This document shows positions 1 to 5,202 of a stretch of 5,513 nt of DNA, piece by piece (position 1 is the stretch's first letter; every line of letters begins with the position of its first letter). The DNA is from an uncultured Collinsella sp. GTDB lineage: Bacteria > Actinomycetota > Coriobacteriia > Coriobacteriales > Coriobacteriaceae. The notes under the pieces were generated by a model, which had not been told where the DNA came from, did no database searches, and worked only from the letters and a program-made list of their open reading frames with translations. The position numbers and the translations under genes are program-made. The stretch covers positions 1-5,513 of the forward strand of contig USMH01000080.1 of assembly GCA_900555745.1 (NCBI GenBank). Reading direction: 5' to 3'.

Positions 1-66
1 GGTGTACAATAACTGTATTGATAATATACGTCCTGCAAAGGCGAGGCCTTAGCCCTCGGGGGCGGC
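1..66 (+). repeat. Direct repeat copy 1 upstream of rep (candidate origin/regulatory element)
   Basis: This 66-bp unit matches 111-176 at 62 of 66 positions; the starts are 110 bp apart. The first half is AT-rich in an otherwise GC-rich replicon and holds the inverted repeat CAATA-ACTG-TATTG (7-20), followed by a second overlapping symmetry, TATT-GAT-AATA (16-26). The second half holds a 5-bp hairpin, CGAGG/CCTCG (42-46 and 54-58). A TACAAT (5-10) could be a -10 box, but no good -35 lies before it. Position just ahead of rep, repetition and AT-richness suggest a Rep-binding or strand-opening site, a duplicated promoter, or a recombination site. The sequence alone does not decide between these. 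Confidence 0.75.
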
Positions 67-74
67 CCATGATT

Positions 75-101
75 TCGGGTTCTACGGGTCCGATTTTTTT
101 T
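75..101 (+). terminator. Possible weak terminator or attenuator after repeat copy 1
   Basis: TCGG (75-78) pairs with CCGA (90-93), can be lengthened by two G·U pairs, and is followed at once by eight Ts (94-101), the longest T run in the window. The stem is short, so this is a weak call. If repeat copy 1 carries a promoter, transcripts from it would be short (about 85 nt) and stop here, whereas copy 2 would read into rep. Confidence 0.3.
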
Positions 102-110
102 CGCCGCAGG

Positions 111-176
111 GGTGTACAATAAATATATTGATAATATACGTCCTGTAAAGGCGAGGTCTTAGCCCTCGGGGGCGGC
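111..176 (+). repeat. Direct repeat copy 2 upstream of rep
   Basis: Second copy of the 66-bp unit, differing from copy 1 at four bases. Two differences lie in the 4-bp spacer of the inverted repeat (CAATA-AATA-TATTG here), one is in the stretch joining the two halves, and one is in the loop of the CGAGG/CCTCG hairpin. Both arms of both symmetric elements are unchanged, as expected if they are bound by protein or folded as RNA. Similarity stops sharply at 176; the rep ribosome binding site follows 7 bases later. Confidence 0.75.
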
Positions 177-197
177 TGGTATGGAGGGTGGTGTTCA

Positions 198-2096
198 GTG
201 GCAGATCGCAAGCAGAGACCCGGGCACGATGATGCCTGGTGGGCAGCCCAGCGCCATGCCTACATCGAGAAGAACGACATCCTTCTGTCCGACTATCCGT
301 CCTGGGAATGGGTCAGCCCGTACGACTTTTGGCGGACCATCTTCCCCGAGGGTTTCCTGCAGCCCCGCGGCGAGGAGGTCCCGTGGCACGAGAGGGGCGG
401 CGGCCATCCCAACGGCATCGCCATCCAGATCACCAACGTGACCAAGACGGTCAAGACCAAGACGGGCCGTAAACACGACGTCCCCGTGGTCGAGCGGTTC
501 ACGCTGACCGATGACCTCGACGGCGTGATGGAGCGCGTCATCGACTCGAACAGGAAGAACGAGTCCGTCTTCTGCGCTCCCGTGTCGTATTTCGGTAAGA
601 GCCGCGTTGCTGCGAACGCGCGGTTCCTGCACGCGTTCGCAATCGACCTCGACGGCGTCGGCGTGCAGGAACTGAAGAATATGCTGAAGCAGTTCCGCAA
701 CGGCCGCGACCCGGCGTTTGCGGCAGATAAGTGGGTGTCTCTCCCCCAGCCGACCTTCCTCGTGAACTCGGGTACGGGTTTCCACCTCTACTACGTGCTT
801 GACCAGCCGATCCCGCTGGTGCCGCGTGTCGTGCCATTTCTGCAGGAGTTCAAGGCGATGCTCACGGACTACATCTGGCGCGACACCGTCTCGACGCTCG
901 AGGAAGTCCAACACCAGGGCATCTACCAGCCCTTCAGGATGCCCGGCACGCCGACGAAGCTGAATGGCAAGACCGAGAGGTCGAAAATCAAGGACAAGTA
1001 CGAGGCCGTGGCGTTCGTGCACAACGGCGAGGACGGGAAACCTTGGCTCTGCAGCATGGATTACCTGCTCGGATACGCCGGCGTCCGCGGCGGCAAGGAC
1101 CGCGCCGAATTTATAGAGCTCATGCGCACCGCCGGGCGGACCCCCATCGAGCGCGCCAAGAAGCTCTGGCCGGAGTGGTACCAGGCGCGCATCGTCGAGG
1201 GCAAGGCCCCCGGGCGCTGGACCTGCAAGCGCGACCTTTACGACTGGTGGCGTGGGGAGGTCGAGACGAAGGCCACCGACCACCACCGCTACTGGTGCCT
1301 CAACGTTCTGGCCGCCTACGCCAAGAAATGCGGCATCTCGTACGAGGAGCTCGAGGCCGACGCGCTCGCGCTCGTGCCGACACTCGAGGGCCTGACGGAG
1401 CGCGAGGACAACCACTTCACCGAGGATGACGCACTCTCCGCGATCGAGGTGTACTACGACCCCATCATCCACAAGCTCACCCGCGACCGAATTGAGCGCC
1501 GCACGGCCATCGAGTTGCCGAAAAACAAGAGAAACGGGCGATCTCAGGCAAAGCACCTTGAGGGCGCACGGGCTATTCGCGATATTAACAACGACAATTG
1601 GCGTGAAGGAAACGGGCGAAAACCGAAGGCCGAGCTCGTCCGCGAGTACGCCGCGGCACATCCCGACGCCAGCCATAGCGCCATCGCCCGCGAGCTCGGT
1701 ATCTCGCGCACGACCGTCATCAAGTGGCTGAAGGATGTGCCGAAGGACGCCACCGAGCCGGAAAAACCGAAGCCGGATGATCTGTACGAGCTGTACAACC
1801 CCGCGATGGTCGAGCTCAGGGCAGCGCTCGACGAGTACTGGTCGAGCGCCAGCGACCGCGGGCACCTGAGCCCGCCGCAGTCCGCTATGACCAGGCTGGA
1901 GCTCGCGCAGAAGGCCATCGGTTTGGATACCGGGATCGAGGAGTACTTGAAGCGTGCCGACGCTGAGAACGAGAAACGGGAAAAACGGGAACGGGAAACG
2001 GTAAAATCATCGGGAACAGCCGTGAAACTTCCCGATGTTTCCCGGGAAACATTCCCGATTGACGATAGGTTGACCAATGGGCATAACGAAGCGTGA
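198..2096 (+). CDS. rep: Plasmid replication protein, archaeo-eukaryotic primase (AEP) type with C-terminal HTH
   Basis: A 632-aa protein likely to start plasmid replication by making primers and binding the origin. Seen: FAIDLD at residues 147-152 supplies the paired metal-binding aspartates (D150, D152) of AEP primases; SGTGFH at 191-196 is the family's second motif with H196; QPFRMPGTPTK (244-254) carries the basic residue R247 of the third. A helical domain with HHRYWCLNVLAAYAKK follows (about 360-420), then a basic linker and a helix-turn-helix at about 480-512 (IARELGISRTTVIKWL). The tail is very charged. No Walker A motif is visible, so no helicase is fused; unwinding would rely on the host. 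The GTG start is chosen because GGAGG at 183-187 lies 10 nt upstream. Related proteins are common on Firmicutes and Coriobacteriia plasmids. It overlaps the next gene by 20 bp. The function is well supported; the exact origin mechanism is inferred. Confidence 0.92.
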   Translation: MADRKQRPGHDDAWWAAQRHAYIEKNDILLSDYPSWEWVSPYDFWRTIFPEGFLQPRGEEVPWHERGGGHPNGIAIQITNVTKTVKTKTGRKHDVPVVERFTLTDDLDGVMERVIDSNRKNESVFCAPVSYFGKSRVAANARFLHAFAIDLDGVGVQELKNMLKQFRNGRDPAFAADKWVSLPQPTFLVNSGTGFHLYYVLDQPIPLVPRVVPFLQEFKAMLTDYIWRDTVSTLEEVQHQGIYQPFRMPGTPTKLNGKTERSKIKDKYEAVAFVHNGEDGKPWLCSMDYLLGYAGVRGGKDRAEFIELMRTAGRTPIERAKKLWPEWYQARIVEGKAPGRWTCKRDLYDWWRGEVETKATDHHRYWCLNVLAAYAKKCGISYEELEADALALVPTLEGLTEREDNHFTEDDALSAIEVYYDPIIHKLTRDRIERRTAIELPKNKRNGRSQAKHLEGARAIRDINNDNWREGNGRKPKAELVREYAAAHPDASHSAIARELGISRTTVIKWLKDVPKDATEPEKPKPDDLYELYNPAMVELRAALDEYWSSASDRGHLSPPQSAMTRLELAQKAIGLDTGIEEYLKRADAENEKREKRERETVKSSGTAVKLPDVSRETFPIDDRLTNGHNEA

Positions 2097-2181
2097 AATA
2101 GCATCTGAGCTGGGTGTTTCAAAGCGAACAGTCGCGAACTACATCGAGAAACTGGGACTGGGAAACCATGTTTCACGAAAC
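1973..2181. promoter_or_regulatory. GAAAC/GTTTC motif cluster across the rep-partition gene junction (candidate centromere or iterons)
   Basis: Ten GAAAC or GTTTC pentamers fall in about 209 bp: 1973, 1995, 2024, 2037 (inverted), 2046, 2116 (inverted), 2148, 2162, 2170 (inverted) and 2177. Roughly the same number is spread over the other 5 kb. ACGGGAA also recurs three times at 1976-1997. The groups form symmetric sites: an 18-bp perfect palindrome (2035-2052), GAAAC-CAT-GTTTC (2162-2174) and GTTTC-AC-GAAAC (2170-2181). The cluster spans the end of rep and the start of the HTH/coiled-coil gene, whose product is the obvious candidate binder. An origin inside rep is the main alternative. Confidence 0.55.
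2035..2052. promoter_or_regulatory. 18-bp perfect palindrome resembling parS and Noc sites
   Basis: ATGTTTCCCGGGAAACAT is a perfect palindrome ending 24 bp before the start codon of the downstream gene. It matches the widespread ParB site parS (TGTTTCACGTGAAACA) at 14 of 16 positions, and shares the 12-bp core TTTCCCGGGAAA with the Bacillus Noc site. It is flanked by direct repeats TTCCCGAT (2029-2036 and 2053-2060). No ParB or ParA is encoded here. It could be a centromere, an operator for the adjacent gene, or a site used by the host ParB. Confidence 0.6.
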
Positions 2182-2559
2182 GGGAACACCGATTTTCTTG
2201 ATGACTTCGCCGCCGCAGCCATCGCCGACGCCCTGAAGAACCCCGGCAAACCGTCCCGCCAGCCAGTCGACGCGCCCGCTGCACCCGCCCCGGACTCCCT
2301 GGTCGACTCCCTGGCCGCCCAACTGGAAATCGAACGGTCCCGCAACGCCGAGCTGATGGAGGCGCTTACGGCCGAGCGCGACCGCGCCGCCCGCGCCGAG
2401 GCCGAGGCCAAGGCGCAACTCGCCGAGGCGAACGCCAGGGTCGCGGAGCTCGCCGGAAAGCTCGCATCGCTCGCCGAACGTCAGCAGGCGATCGCGGCCA
2501 CGCCGTGGTGGCGCCGCGGCCGCATGGCCATGAAGCTGCTCGGCCCAGGGGGAGAATGA
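2077..2559 (+). CDS. HTH/coiled-coil DNA-binding protein, candidate single-protein partition factor
   Basis: A 160-aa protein with a helix-turn-helix at residues 2-28 (TKREIASELGVSKRTVANYI), a Pro/Ala-rich linker (about 55-73), a long heptad-type coiled coil (about 74-140, rich in Ala, Glu and Arg) and a short C-terminal end with WWRRGRMAMK. This HTH, coiled coil, Trp/basic tail layout is that of the DUF536-like plasmid proteins that accompany rep genes in Gram-positives, including the pSK1 Par protein, which stabilises plasmid inheritance without a partner ATPase. Family placement is from architecture only. The ATG at 2077 lies inside rep, overlapping it by 20 bp with only a weak AGG upstream, so translation is probably coupled to rep. 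The dense GAAAC/GTTTC sites at and just inside its start suggest it binds there, as segregation protein, operon repressor or both. Confidence 0.85.
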   Translation: MGITKREIASELGVSKRTVANYIEKLGLGNHVSRNGNTDFLDDFAAAAIADALKNPGKPSRQPVDAPAAPAPDSLVDSLAAQLEIERSRNAELMEALTAERDRAARAEAEAKAQLAEANARVAELAGKLASLAERQQAIAATPWWRRGRMAMKLLGPGGE

Positions 2560-2608
2560 CGAGAACCCCGCGGACCCTCAGATGGTCCGCGGGGTTCTCG
2601 TCGGTTTT
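2558..2608 (+). terminator. Rho-independent terminator of the rep operon, 19-bp perfect stem
   Basis: GACGAGAACCCCGCGGACC (2558-2576) pairs perfectly with 2584-2602 around a 7-nt loop, followed by GG and TTTT (2605-2608). The left arm begins inside the stop codon of the upstream gene, so there is no spare sequence. It also lies in the 64-bp gap to the convergent 108-aa gene and can fold on either strand, though the minus strand lacks a long T run after the stem. Confidence 0.88.
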
Positions 2609-2623
2609 GCTGTGCCGCCGGGA

Positions 2624-2950
2624 TCAGAACGGGTACACGAGTTTGCCGTCGACCTCGACCTCGACCACGTCGCAGTGCTGGGCAGCGCGAGTCCAAAACT
2701 CGTCCAGGCTGCCGCCGGGGCCGAGTGCCGCCGCGGGCGGCAGGCGCAACACCTCGCGGCTGTAGCCTTTTTCGACGCGGGGTTTGGTCCCGTCATCGCC
2801 GCCGCCCCTGTCGAACTCGAGGCGGCTCCAGAGCACCGTCGCCGACCCGTCGGCGGTGAGCTCTAGCACGTCCTTGCTCAACGCCGCCGACCCGTCGGCG
2901 CGGGTGTAGAAGCTCTCGACCCTGTTCTTAAAAGTGATGGTGACGTTCAT
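2624..2950 (-). CDS. Hypothetical protein coupled to mobC
   Basis: A 108-aa protein of a family I do not recognise. It has no membrane segment, signal peptide or known motif; alternating hydrophobic residues at both ends (VTITF at 3-7, VVEVEV at 95-100) suggest a small beta-rich fold. The start is firmly tied to the upstream mobC-like gene: its ATG overlaps the mobC stop in an ATGA (2947-2950), with GGGGA a few bases upstream, which indicates coupled translation and a shared operon. It is therefore probably made together with the relaxosome protein and may work in mobilization or its control; this is context only. The peptide ADGSA occurs twice (residues 18-22 and 33-37), encoded by two copies of a 15-bp DNA repeat. 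It converges on the rep operon terminator. Confidence 0.72.
   Translation of the reverse strand: MNVTITFKNRVESFYTRADGSAALSKDVLELTADGSATVLWSRLEFDRGGGDDGTKPRVEKGYSREVLRLPPAAALGPGGSLDEFWTRAAQHCDVVEVEVDGKLVYPF
2841..2900. repeat. Pair of 15-bp repeats, each a 14-bp interrupted palindrome
   Basis: GCCGACCCGTCGGCG occurs at 2841-2855 and 2886-2900, 45 bp apart. Each copy contains GCCGAC-CC-GTCGGC, an inverted repeat with 6-bp arms. Both lie inside the 108-aa gene and encode ADGSA in the same frame. They may simply be duplicated coding sequence, or a paired binding site. Confidence 0.5.
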
Positions 2951-3270
2951 CGCTGATCCCCGTCCGGCTCGCCGCAGGCGCTGGCGATGTCCCCGCCGCG
3001 GGTAAACGCCACGCCGTTGGAGTAGTACAGCTGCTCGTTCAGTGCCGTGGACAGAGCTCGGCGGCTGTCCTCGGTATCAAAGGTCAGGCCAGTTGCCTGC
3101 TCGAGGATCGCGCCGATCTCGACAAGGCGATGCGTGCGGGCCTTGCGCTCGGCGGCCGCTTTCTTCTTCTCGAGGTCTTTCAGCTCCTTCTTCAGCGCCG
3201 CTGCGCGCGCGGCCTGCTTGTCCGCCGCCGCCCTCTTGCGCGCGATTTGCTCGTCAATCGAAGCTGTCAT
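2947..3270 (-). CDS. mobC: Relaxosome accessory protein, MobC/TraD-like
   Basis: A 107-aa, highly charged helical protein probably helping MobA assemble at oriT. Residues 5-45 form a Lys/Ala/Glu-rich coiled coil, followed by ERKARTHRLVEIGAILE (41-57). That block, a basic RKxRTxRLxxxGA turn after a coiled coil, is the recognisable feature of small MobC/TraD-type proteins found next to MOBQ relaxases. A less conserved C-terminal part follows (60-107). The start at 3270 is chosen because GGAAGGGCGG lies just upstream and the protein begins with the expected helix; the open frame continues upstream to 3378, but that stretch is the oriT palindromes and does not look coding. It is divergent from mobA across oriT and overlaps the 108-aa gene by 4 bp. 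A TATATT (3319-3314) could be its -10 box; no good -35 is seen. The role is inferred from family features and position. Confidence 0.84.
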   Translation of the reverse strand: MTASIDEQIARKRAAADKQAARAAALKKELKDLEKKKAAAERKARTHRLVEIGAILEQATGLTFDTEDSRRALSTALNEQLYYSNGVAFTRGGDIASACGEPDGDQR

Positions 3271-3314
3271 ATCGACCGCCCTTCCTGCTCGTCGGTGTTG
3301 TTCTCTGCAAGCAA

Positions 3315-3356
3315 ATATACCCGTTCGCGCGTTAAAATATCGCGAGCCGGGTATAT
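3315..3356. promoter_or_regulatory. Long nested inverted repeat between mobC and nic
   Basis: ATATACCCG (3315-3323) is the reverse complement of CGGGTATAT (3348-3356). Inside, TCGCG (3325-3329) pairs with CGCGA (3341-3345), so the whole can form a stem of about 15 bp with one bulge around an AT-rich loop. The possible mobC -10 box overlaps the left arm, so protein binding here could repress the mobC operon while building the relaxosome. Confidence 0.6.
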
Positions 3357-3373
3357 CCCTACCATAGGTAGGG
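3357..3373. promoter_or_regulatory. Palindrome abutting the nic site
   Basis: CCCTACCATAGGTAGGG has perfect 7-bp arms around ATA. Its right arm runs up to the predicted nick, so it covers the bases just 3' of nic on the cut strand. It is a likely binding site for a relaxosome protein or repressor. Confidence 0.6.
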
Positions 3374-3421
3374 CGCACTTAGTCTCACTTTCTCGCGGCT
3401 ACGCCGCTGCGAGAGTGAGAC
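3369..3421 (-). other. oriT: Origin of transfer (oriT), IncQ/RSF1010-type nic region with inverted repeat
   Basis: On the minus strand, 3381-3369 reads TAAGTGCGCCCTA, matching the nic core of RSF1010-type plasmids (TAAATGCG/CCCT), the type cut by MOBQ relaxases. By analogy the nick falls between 3374 and 3373. Directly 5' on that strand is the inverted repeat such relaxases recognise: GTCTCAC (3382-3388) with GTGAGAC (3415-3421), and TCTCGC (3391-3396) with GCGAGA (3409-3414), separated by a 2-nt bulge and enclosing GGC-TAC-GCC. It sits between the divergent mobC-like and mobA genes. With this polarity the mobC operon would enter the recipient first and mobA last. Confidence 0.87.
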
Positions 3422-3466
3422 ATTGCGTGCGCGCCTGGGCGGCGGGCCTCTCCGGCACATCACCGA

Positions 3467-3605
3467 CCGTTCGCCTGACGCGGCTCACGGTTTCTGAAGT
3501 GCCTGCGCGCTCGCTCGCGCTCCCTTGCCCTGCGCGCCGCCGCGCCCGTTCGCGACCACGCTCACGGACCGCCGCGACGCTGCGCGCTCACTTCGCTCGC
3601 TTGCC
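3467..3605. repeat. Diverged tandem duplication between oriT and mobA
   Basis: Bases 3467-3529 and 3546-3605 align with small gaps: both begin CCGTTCGC, contain CTCACGG, then CTGCGCGCTC, and end in TTGCC, with a spacing of about 78 bp. The region is very GC-rich and has no convincing promoter or gene, although open frames run through it. It may be an old duplication of a leader or binding region ahead of mobA. Confidence 0.4.
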
Positions 3606-3623
3606 TGGAAGGAGGCAGACGCC

Positions 3624-5009
3624 ATGGCCATCTACCACCTCAACGCTCGCGGCATCGCGCCCGCGCGCGGCTCGTCGGCCGTCGCGTCGGCCGCCTACCA
3701 GAGCGGCGAGACGCTACGGGACGAGGCCACAGGCGAGCTCAAGCGCTATGCCCGCGCCGAGCGCATCGCCGATACCGGCATCGTCCTTCCCGGTGGCATG
3801 CCCGCCCTCGACCGCCAGACCATCTGGAACGAGGCCCAGCGCATATACGCCGGGGGCAATGAACTCGTCGCGAAGCGCTACGAGTTCGCCCTGCCGCACG
3901 AGCTCGACCTGGACGGCCAGCGGGCCTGTGTCCTCGATTTCTGCAGCCTGTTCAATGACAGGGCCTGCGACTGGGCAATCCACGATTCAGGTGACGGCAA
4001 CCCGCATGCCCACGTCCTCGTGAGCGCCCTCGCGATCGGCCCCGGCGGTTTCGAGCGCCCGAAAGCCCAGAAGTCCACCAAGGTCTACCTGTGCCGCTAC
4101 CCCGACGGCAGCAACGTCATGGTCGAGGCGAGGGACTGGAAGGCCGCCAAGGCCGAGGGCATCGAGAAGGTATACAACTTCAAGGACGGTGAGCGTCGGA
4201 CCATGTCCCAGGCAGAGGCCCAGGGCCTCACCAAGGACGACCGCAAGACCAAGACGCCAGTGGCCGTCACCGCCAAGATGGACGGCACCAAGGCGTTTGA
4301 TGCCGAGAAGGCCGAGCTGACGTCCATCCGCGCCGCCTGGGCGGGAATCGCAAACAGGCATCTCGCCCAGGCGGCGGCAATGACGGGCAGCGCTCCGCAG
4401 TCAATCGACCACCGTTCCAATAAAGATAGGTATATGGATGAGCAGCCGACCGTCCATGAGGGCGGCGCTGGCCTGATCGGCCATGCCGATCGCGTCAAGC
4501 TCAACGAGGAAATCAAAGCAAGGAACGAGCGCCTTCGGGTCCTTCGCGCGGAGCTTCAGCAGGAGGGTGCCGCCCTCGAGCAGCTGCAGCGGGAGGTCGC
4601 GGAGCTCGAGCGCCAGCGCGGTCGTATCGAAAAGGCCAAGCGCGGCCGCGTCCAGGGCAGGCACAAGGGCGCCCTGGCAAAGCGCCGCCGCGTGGCCATG
4701 GCCACCGCGGCGGCAGCCGCCGAGACCCAGCGTCGCATGGCCATGGCCGCCGCGAATCAGGTCGATACCCGCGTCGAGATGATCGCCCAGCTTGACGAGC
4801 AAATCGCCGATCTCGATCAAGAGATGCACCGCCTGCAGCGCGGCGGCACGGCGATCATGATGTCGAGCAACCTGATCAAGGCGACCGAGCTCGCCGCAGA
4901 GCGCAAGAAACTCGCCGACGAGCGGGCGCGTCTTGCAGGCGAGGGTGAAACCCGGCGTCGGCGCGAGCCGCCGACGCCCGAGCAGAAGCGCCGCGGGCCC
5001 AAGCACTAG
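3624..5009 (+). CDS. mobA: MobA/MobL family relaxase (MOBQ)
   Basis: A 461-aa relaxase that nicks oriT, stays bound to the 5' end and pilots the strand through a conjugation pore supplied by another element. It opens with MAIYHLNARGI, typical of MobA/MobL; Y25 in ASAAYQSG matches the catalytic tyrosine of RSF1010 MobA. The metal-binding triad is H120, H128 and H130 (IHDSGDGNPHAHV). IDHRS...PTVHEG (261-280) is the conserved end of the relaxase domain. The rest (293-461) is coiled coil and basic (two helical stretches near 293-340 and 380-405) and lacks the primase domain of RSF1010 MobA. The ATG at 3624 is chosen because AAGGAGG (3609-3615) lies 8 nt upstream and it gives the family's standard N-terminus; the open frame extends to 3525 without such support. 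It is divergent from mobC across oriT. No coupling protein or T4SS gene is present. Confidence 0.96.
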   Translation: MAIYHLNARGIAPARGSSAVASAAYQSGETLRDEATGELKRYARAERIADTGIVLPGGMPALDRQTIWNEAQRIYAGGNELVAKRYEFALPHELDLDGQRACVLDFCSLFNDRACDWAIHDSGDGNPHAHVLVSALAIGPGGFERPKAQKSTKVYLCRYPDGSNVMVEARDWKAAKAEGIEKVYNFKDGERRTMSQAEAQGLTKDDRKTKTPVAVTAKMDGTKAFDAEKAELTSIRAAWAGIANRHLAQAAAMTGSAPQSIDHRSNKDRYMDEQPTVHEGGAGLIGHADRVKLNEEIKARNERLRVLRAELQQEGAALEQLQREVAELERQRGRIEKAKRGRVQGRHKGALAKRRRVAMATAAAAAETQRRMAMAAANQVDTRVEMIAQLDEQIADLDQEMHRLQRGGTAIMMSSNLIKATELAAERKKLADERARLAGEGETRRRREPPTPEQKRRGPKH

Positions 5010-5020
5010 CGCCGCCGCAC

Positions 5021-5036
5021 GGTGCCTTCGGGCACC
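5021..5036 (+). terminator. UUCG-capped hairpin after mobA
   Basis: GGTGCC (5021-5026) pairs with GGCACC (5031-5036) around TTCG, a C(UUCG)G tetraloop, which is unusually stable in RNA. It starts 11 bp after the mobA stop. No T run follows, so it is more likely a 3'-end stabiliser or pause site than a full terminator. Confidence 0.5.
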
Positions 5037-5051
5037 CTTGGTGGCAGGCGT

Positions 5052-5088
5052 AAAAAAACGGTGGAGCGGCTGCAAAAGAGCCGCCCCA
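5052..5088 (-). terminator. Rho-independent terminator for minus-strand transcription
   Basis: Read on the minus strand, 5088-5079 pairs with 5071-5062 in a 10-bp stem (one G·U pair) around a 7-nt loop, then CCG and seven Ts (5058-5052). It would end transcripts from the 50-aa gene about 140 nt past its stop codon and keep them out of mobA. Confidence 0.75.
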
Positions 5089-5105
5089 TCGGGTAAAATC
5101 AGAAA

Positions 5106-5202
5106 TGAAAGAAGCGGACCCCGCGCAGGTGGCTAACCGGTTACGCGGGCGATGCGGATTTCAGGTTCAAAGGCCGGGGCTGCAACCCCGGCCTTATTTT
5201 TT
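5106..5202 (+). ncRNA. Candidate antisense small RNA (about 97 nt)
   Basis: A TAAAAT (5094-5099) could start a transcript near 5106; the -35 is poor. The segment then contains a stem CCCGCG/CGCGGG (5120-5125 and 5144-5149) enclosing the palindrome TAACCGGTTA (5134-5143), and ends in a strong terminator. The whole RNA would be complementary to the 3' part of the opposing 50-aa gene's message. It may be a type I antitoxin RNA; the alternative is that the sequence is only the 3' end of the mobA transcript. Confidence 0.4.
5170..5202 (+). terminator. Strong rho-independent terminator (mobA and/or small RNA)
   Basis: AAGGCCGGGG (5170-5179) pairs perfectly with CCCCGGCCTT (5186-5195) around CTGCAA, followed by A and six Ts (5197-5202). 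Its T run serves plus-strand transcripts. On the minus strand it overlaps the stop codon of the 50-aa gene and is followed by only three Ts, so it would end minus-strand transcripts less well. Confidence 0.88.

Noticed and set aside
1..176. CRISPR or third-repeat interpretation of the upstream repeats
   Set aside because: Only two 66-bp copies exist at 110-bp spacing, with internal symmetry and no spacer series; the copy at 5459 is the circular overlap.
195..1865. 556-codon open frame on the minus strand
   Set aside because: It lies entirely opposite rep, whose protein shows clear AEP and HTH motifs; antisense frames stay open in GC-rich genes, and this one gives a V/L/R-rich product without domains.
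3271..3378. 36-residue N-terminal extension of the mobC-like protein
   Set aside because: The stretch is made of oriT palindromes, and a good ribosome binding site supports the start at 3270.
3421..3436. Second nic-like sequence on the plus strand beyond the right arm of the oriT repeat (GCGTGCGCGCC)
   Set aside because: Only GTGCGC is shared with the nic core; the flanking TAA and CCCT are missing.
3525..3623. 33-residue N-terminal extension of MobA
   Set aside because: MAIYHLN is the standard MobA/MobL beginning, and AAGGAGG lies 8 nt before it.
3130..4023. 297-codon plus-strand frame rich in Arg, Ser and Pro
   Set aside because: It runs across oriT and through the start of mobA in another frame, has low complexity and no ribosome binding site.
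4685..4755. Repeated ATGGCCATGGCC within mobA
   Set aside because: It encodes Ala/Met-rich coiled-coil sequence and is probably coding repetition, not a separate element.
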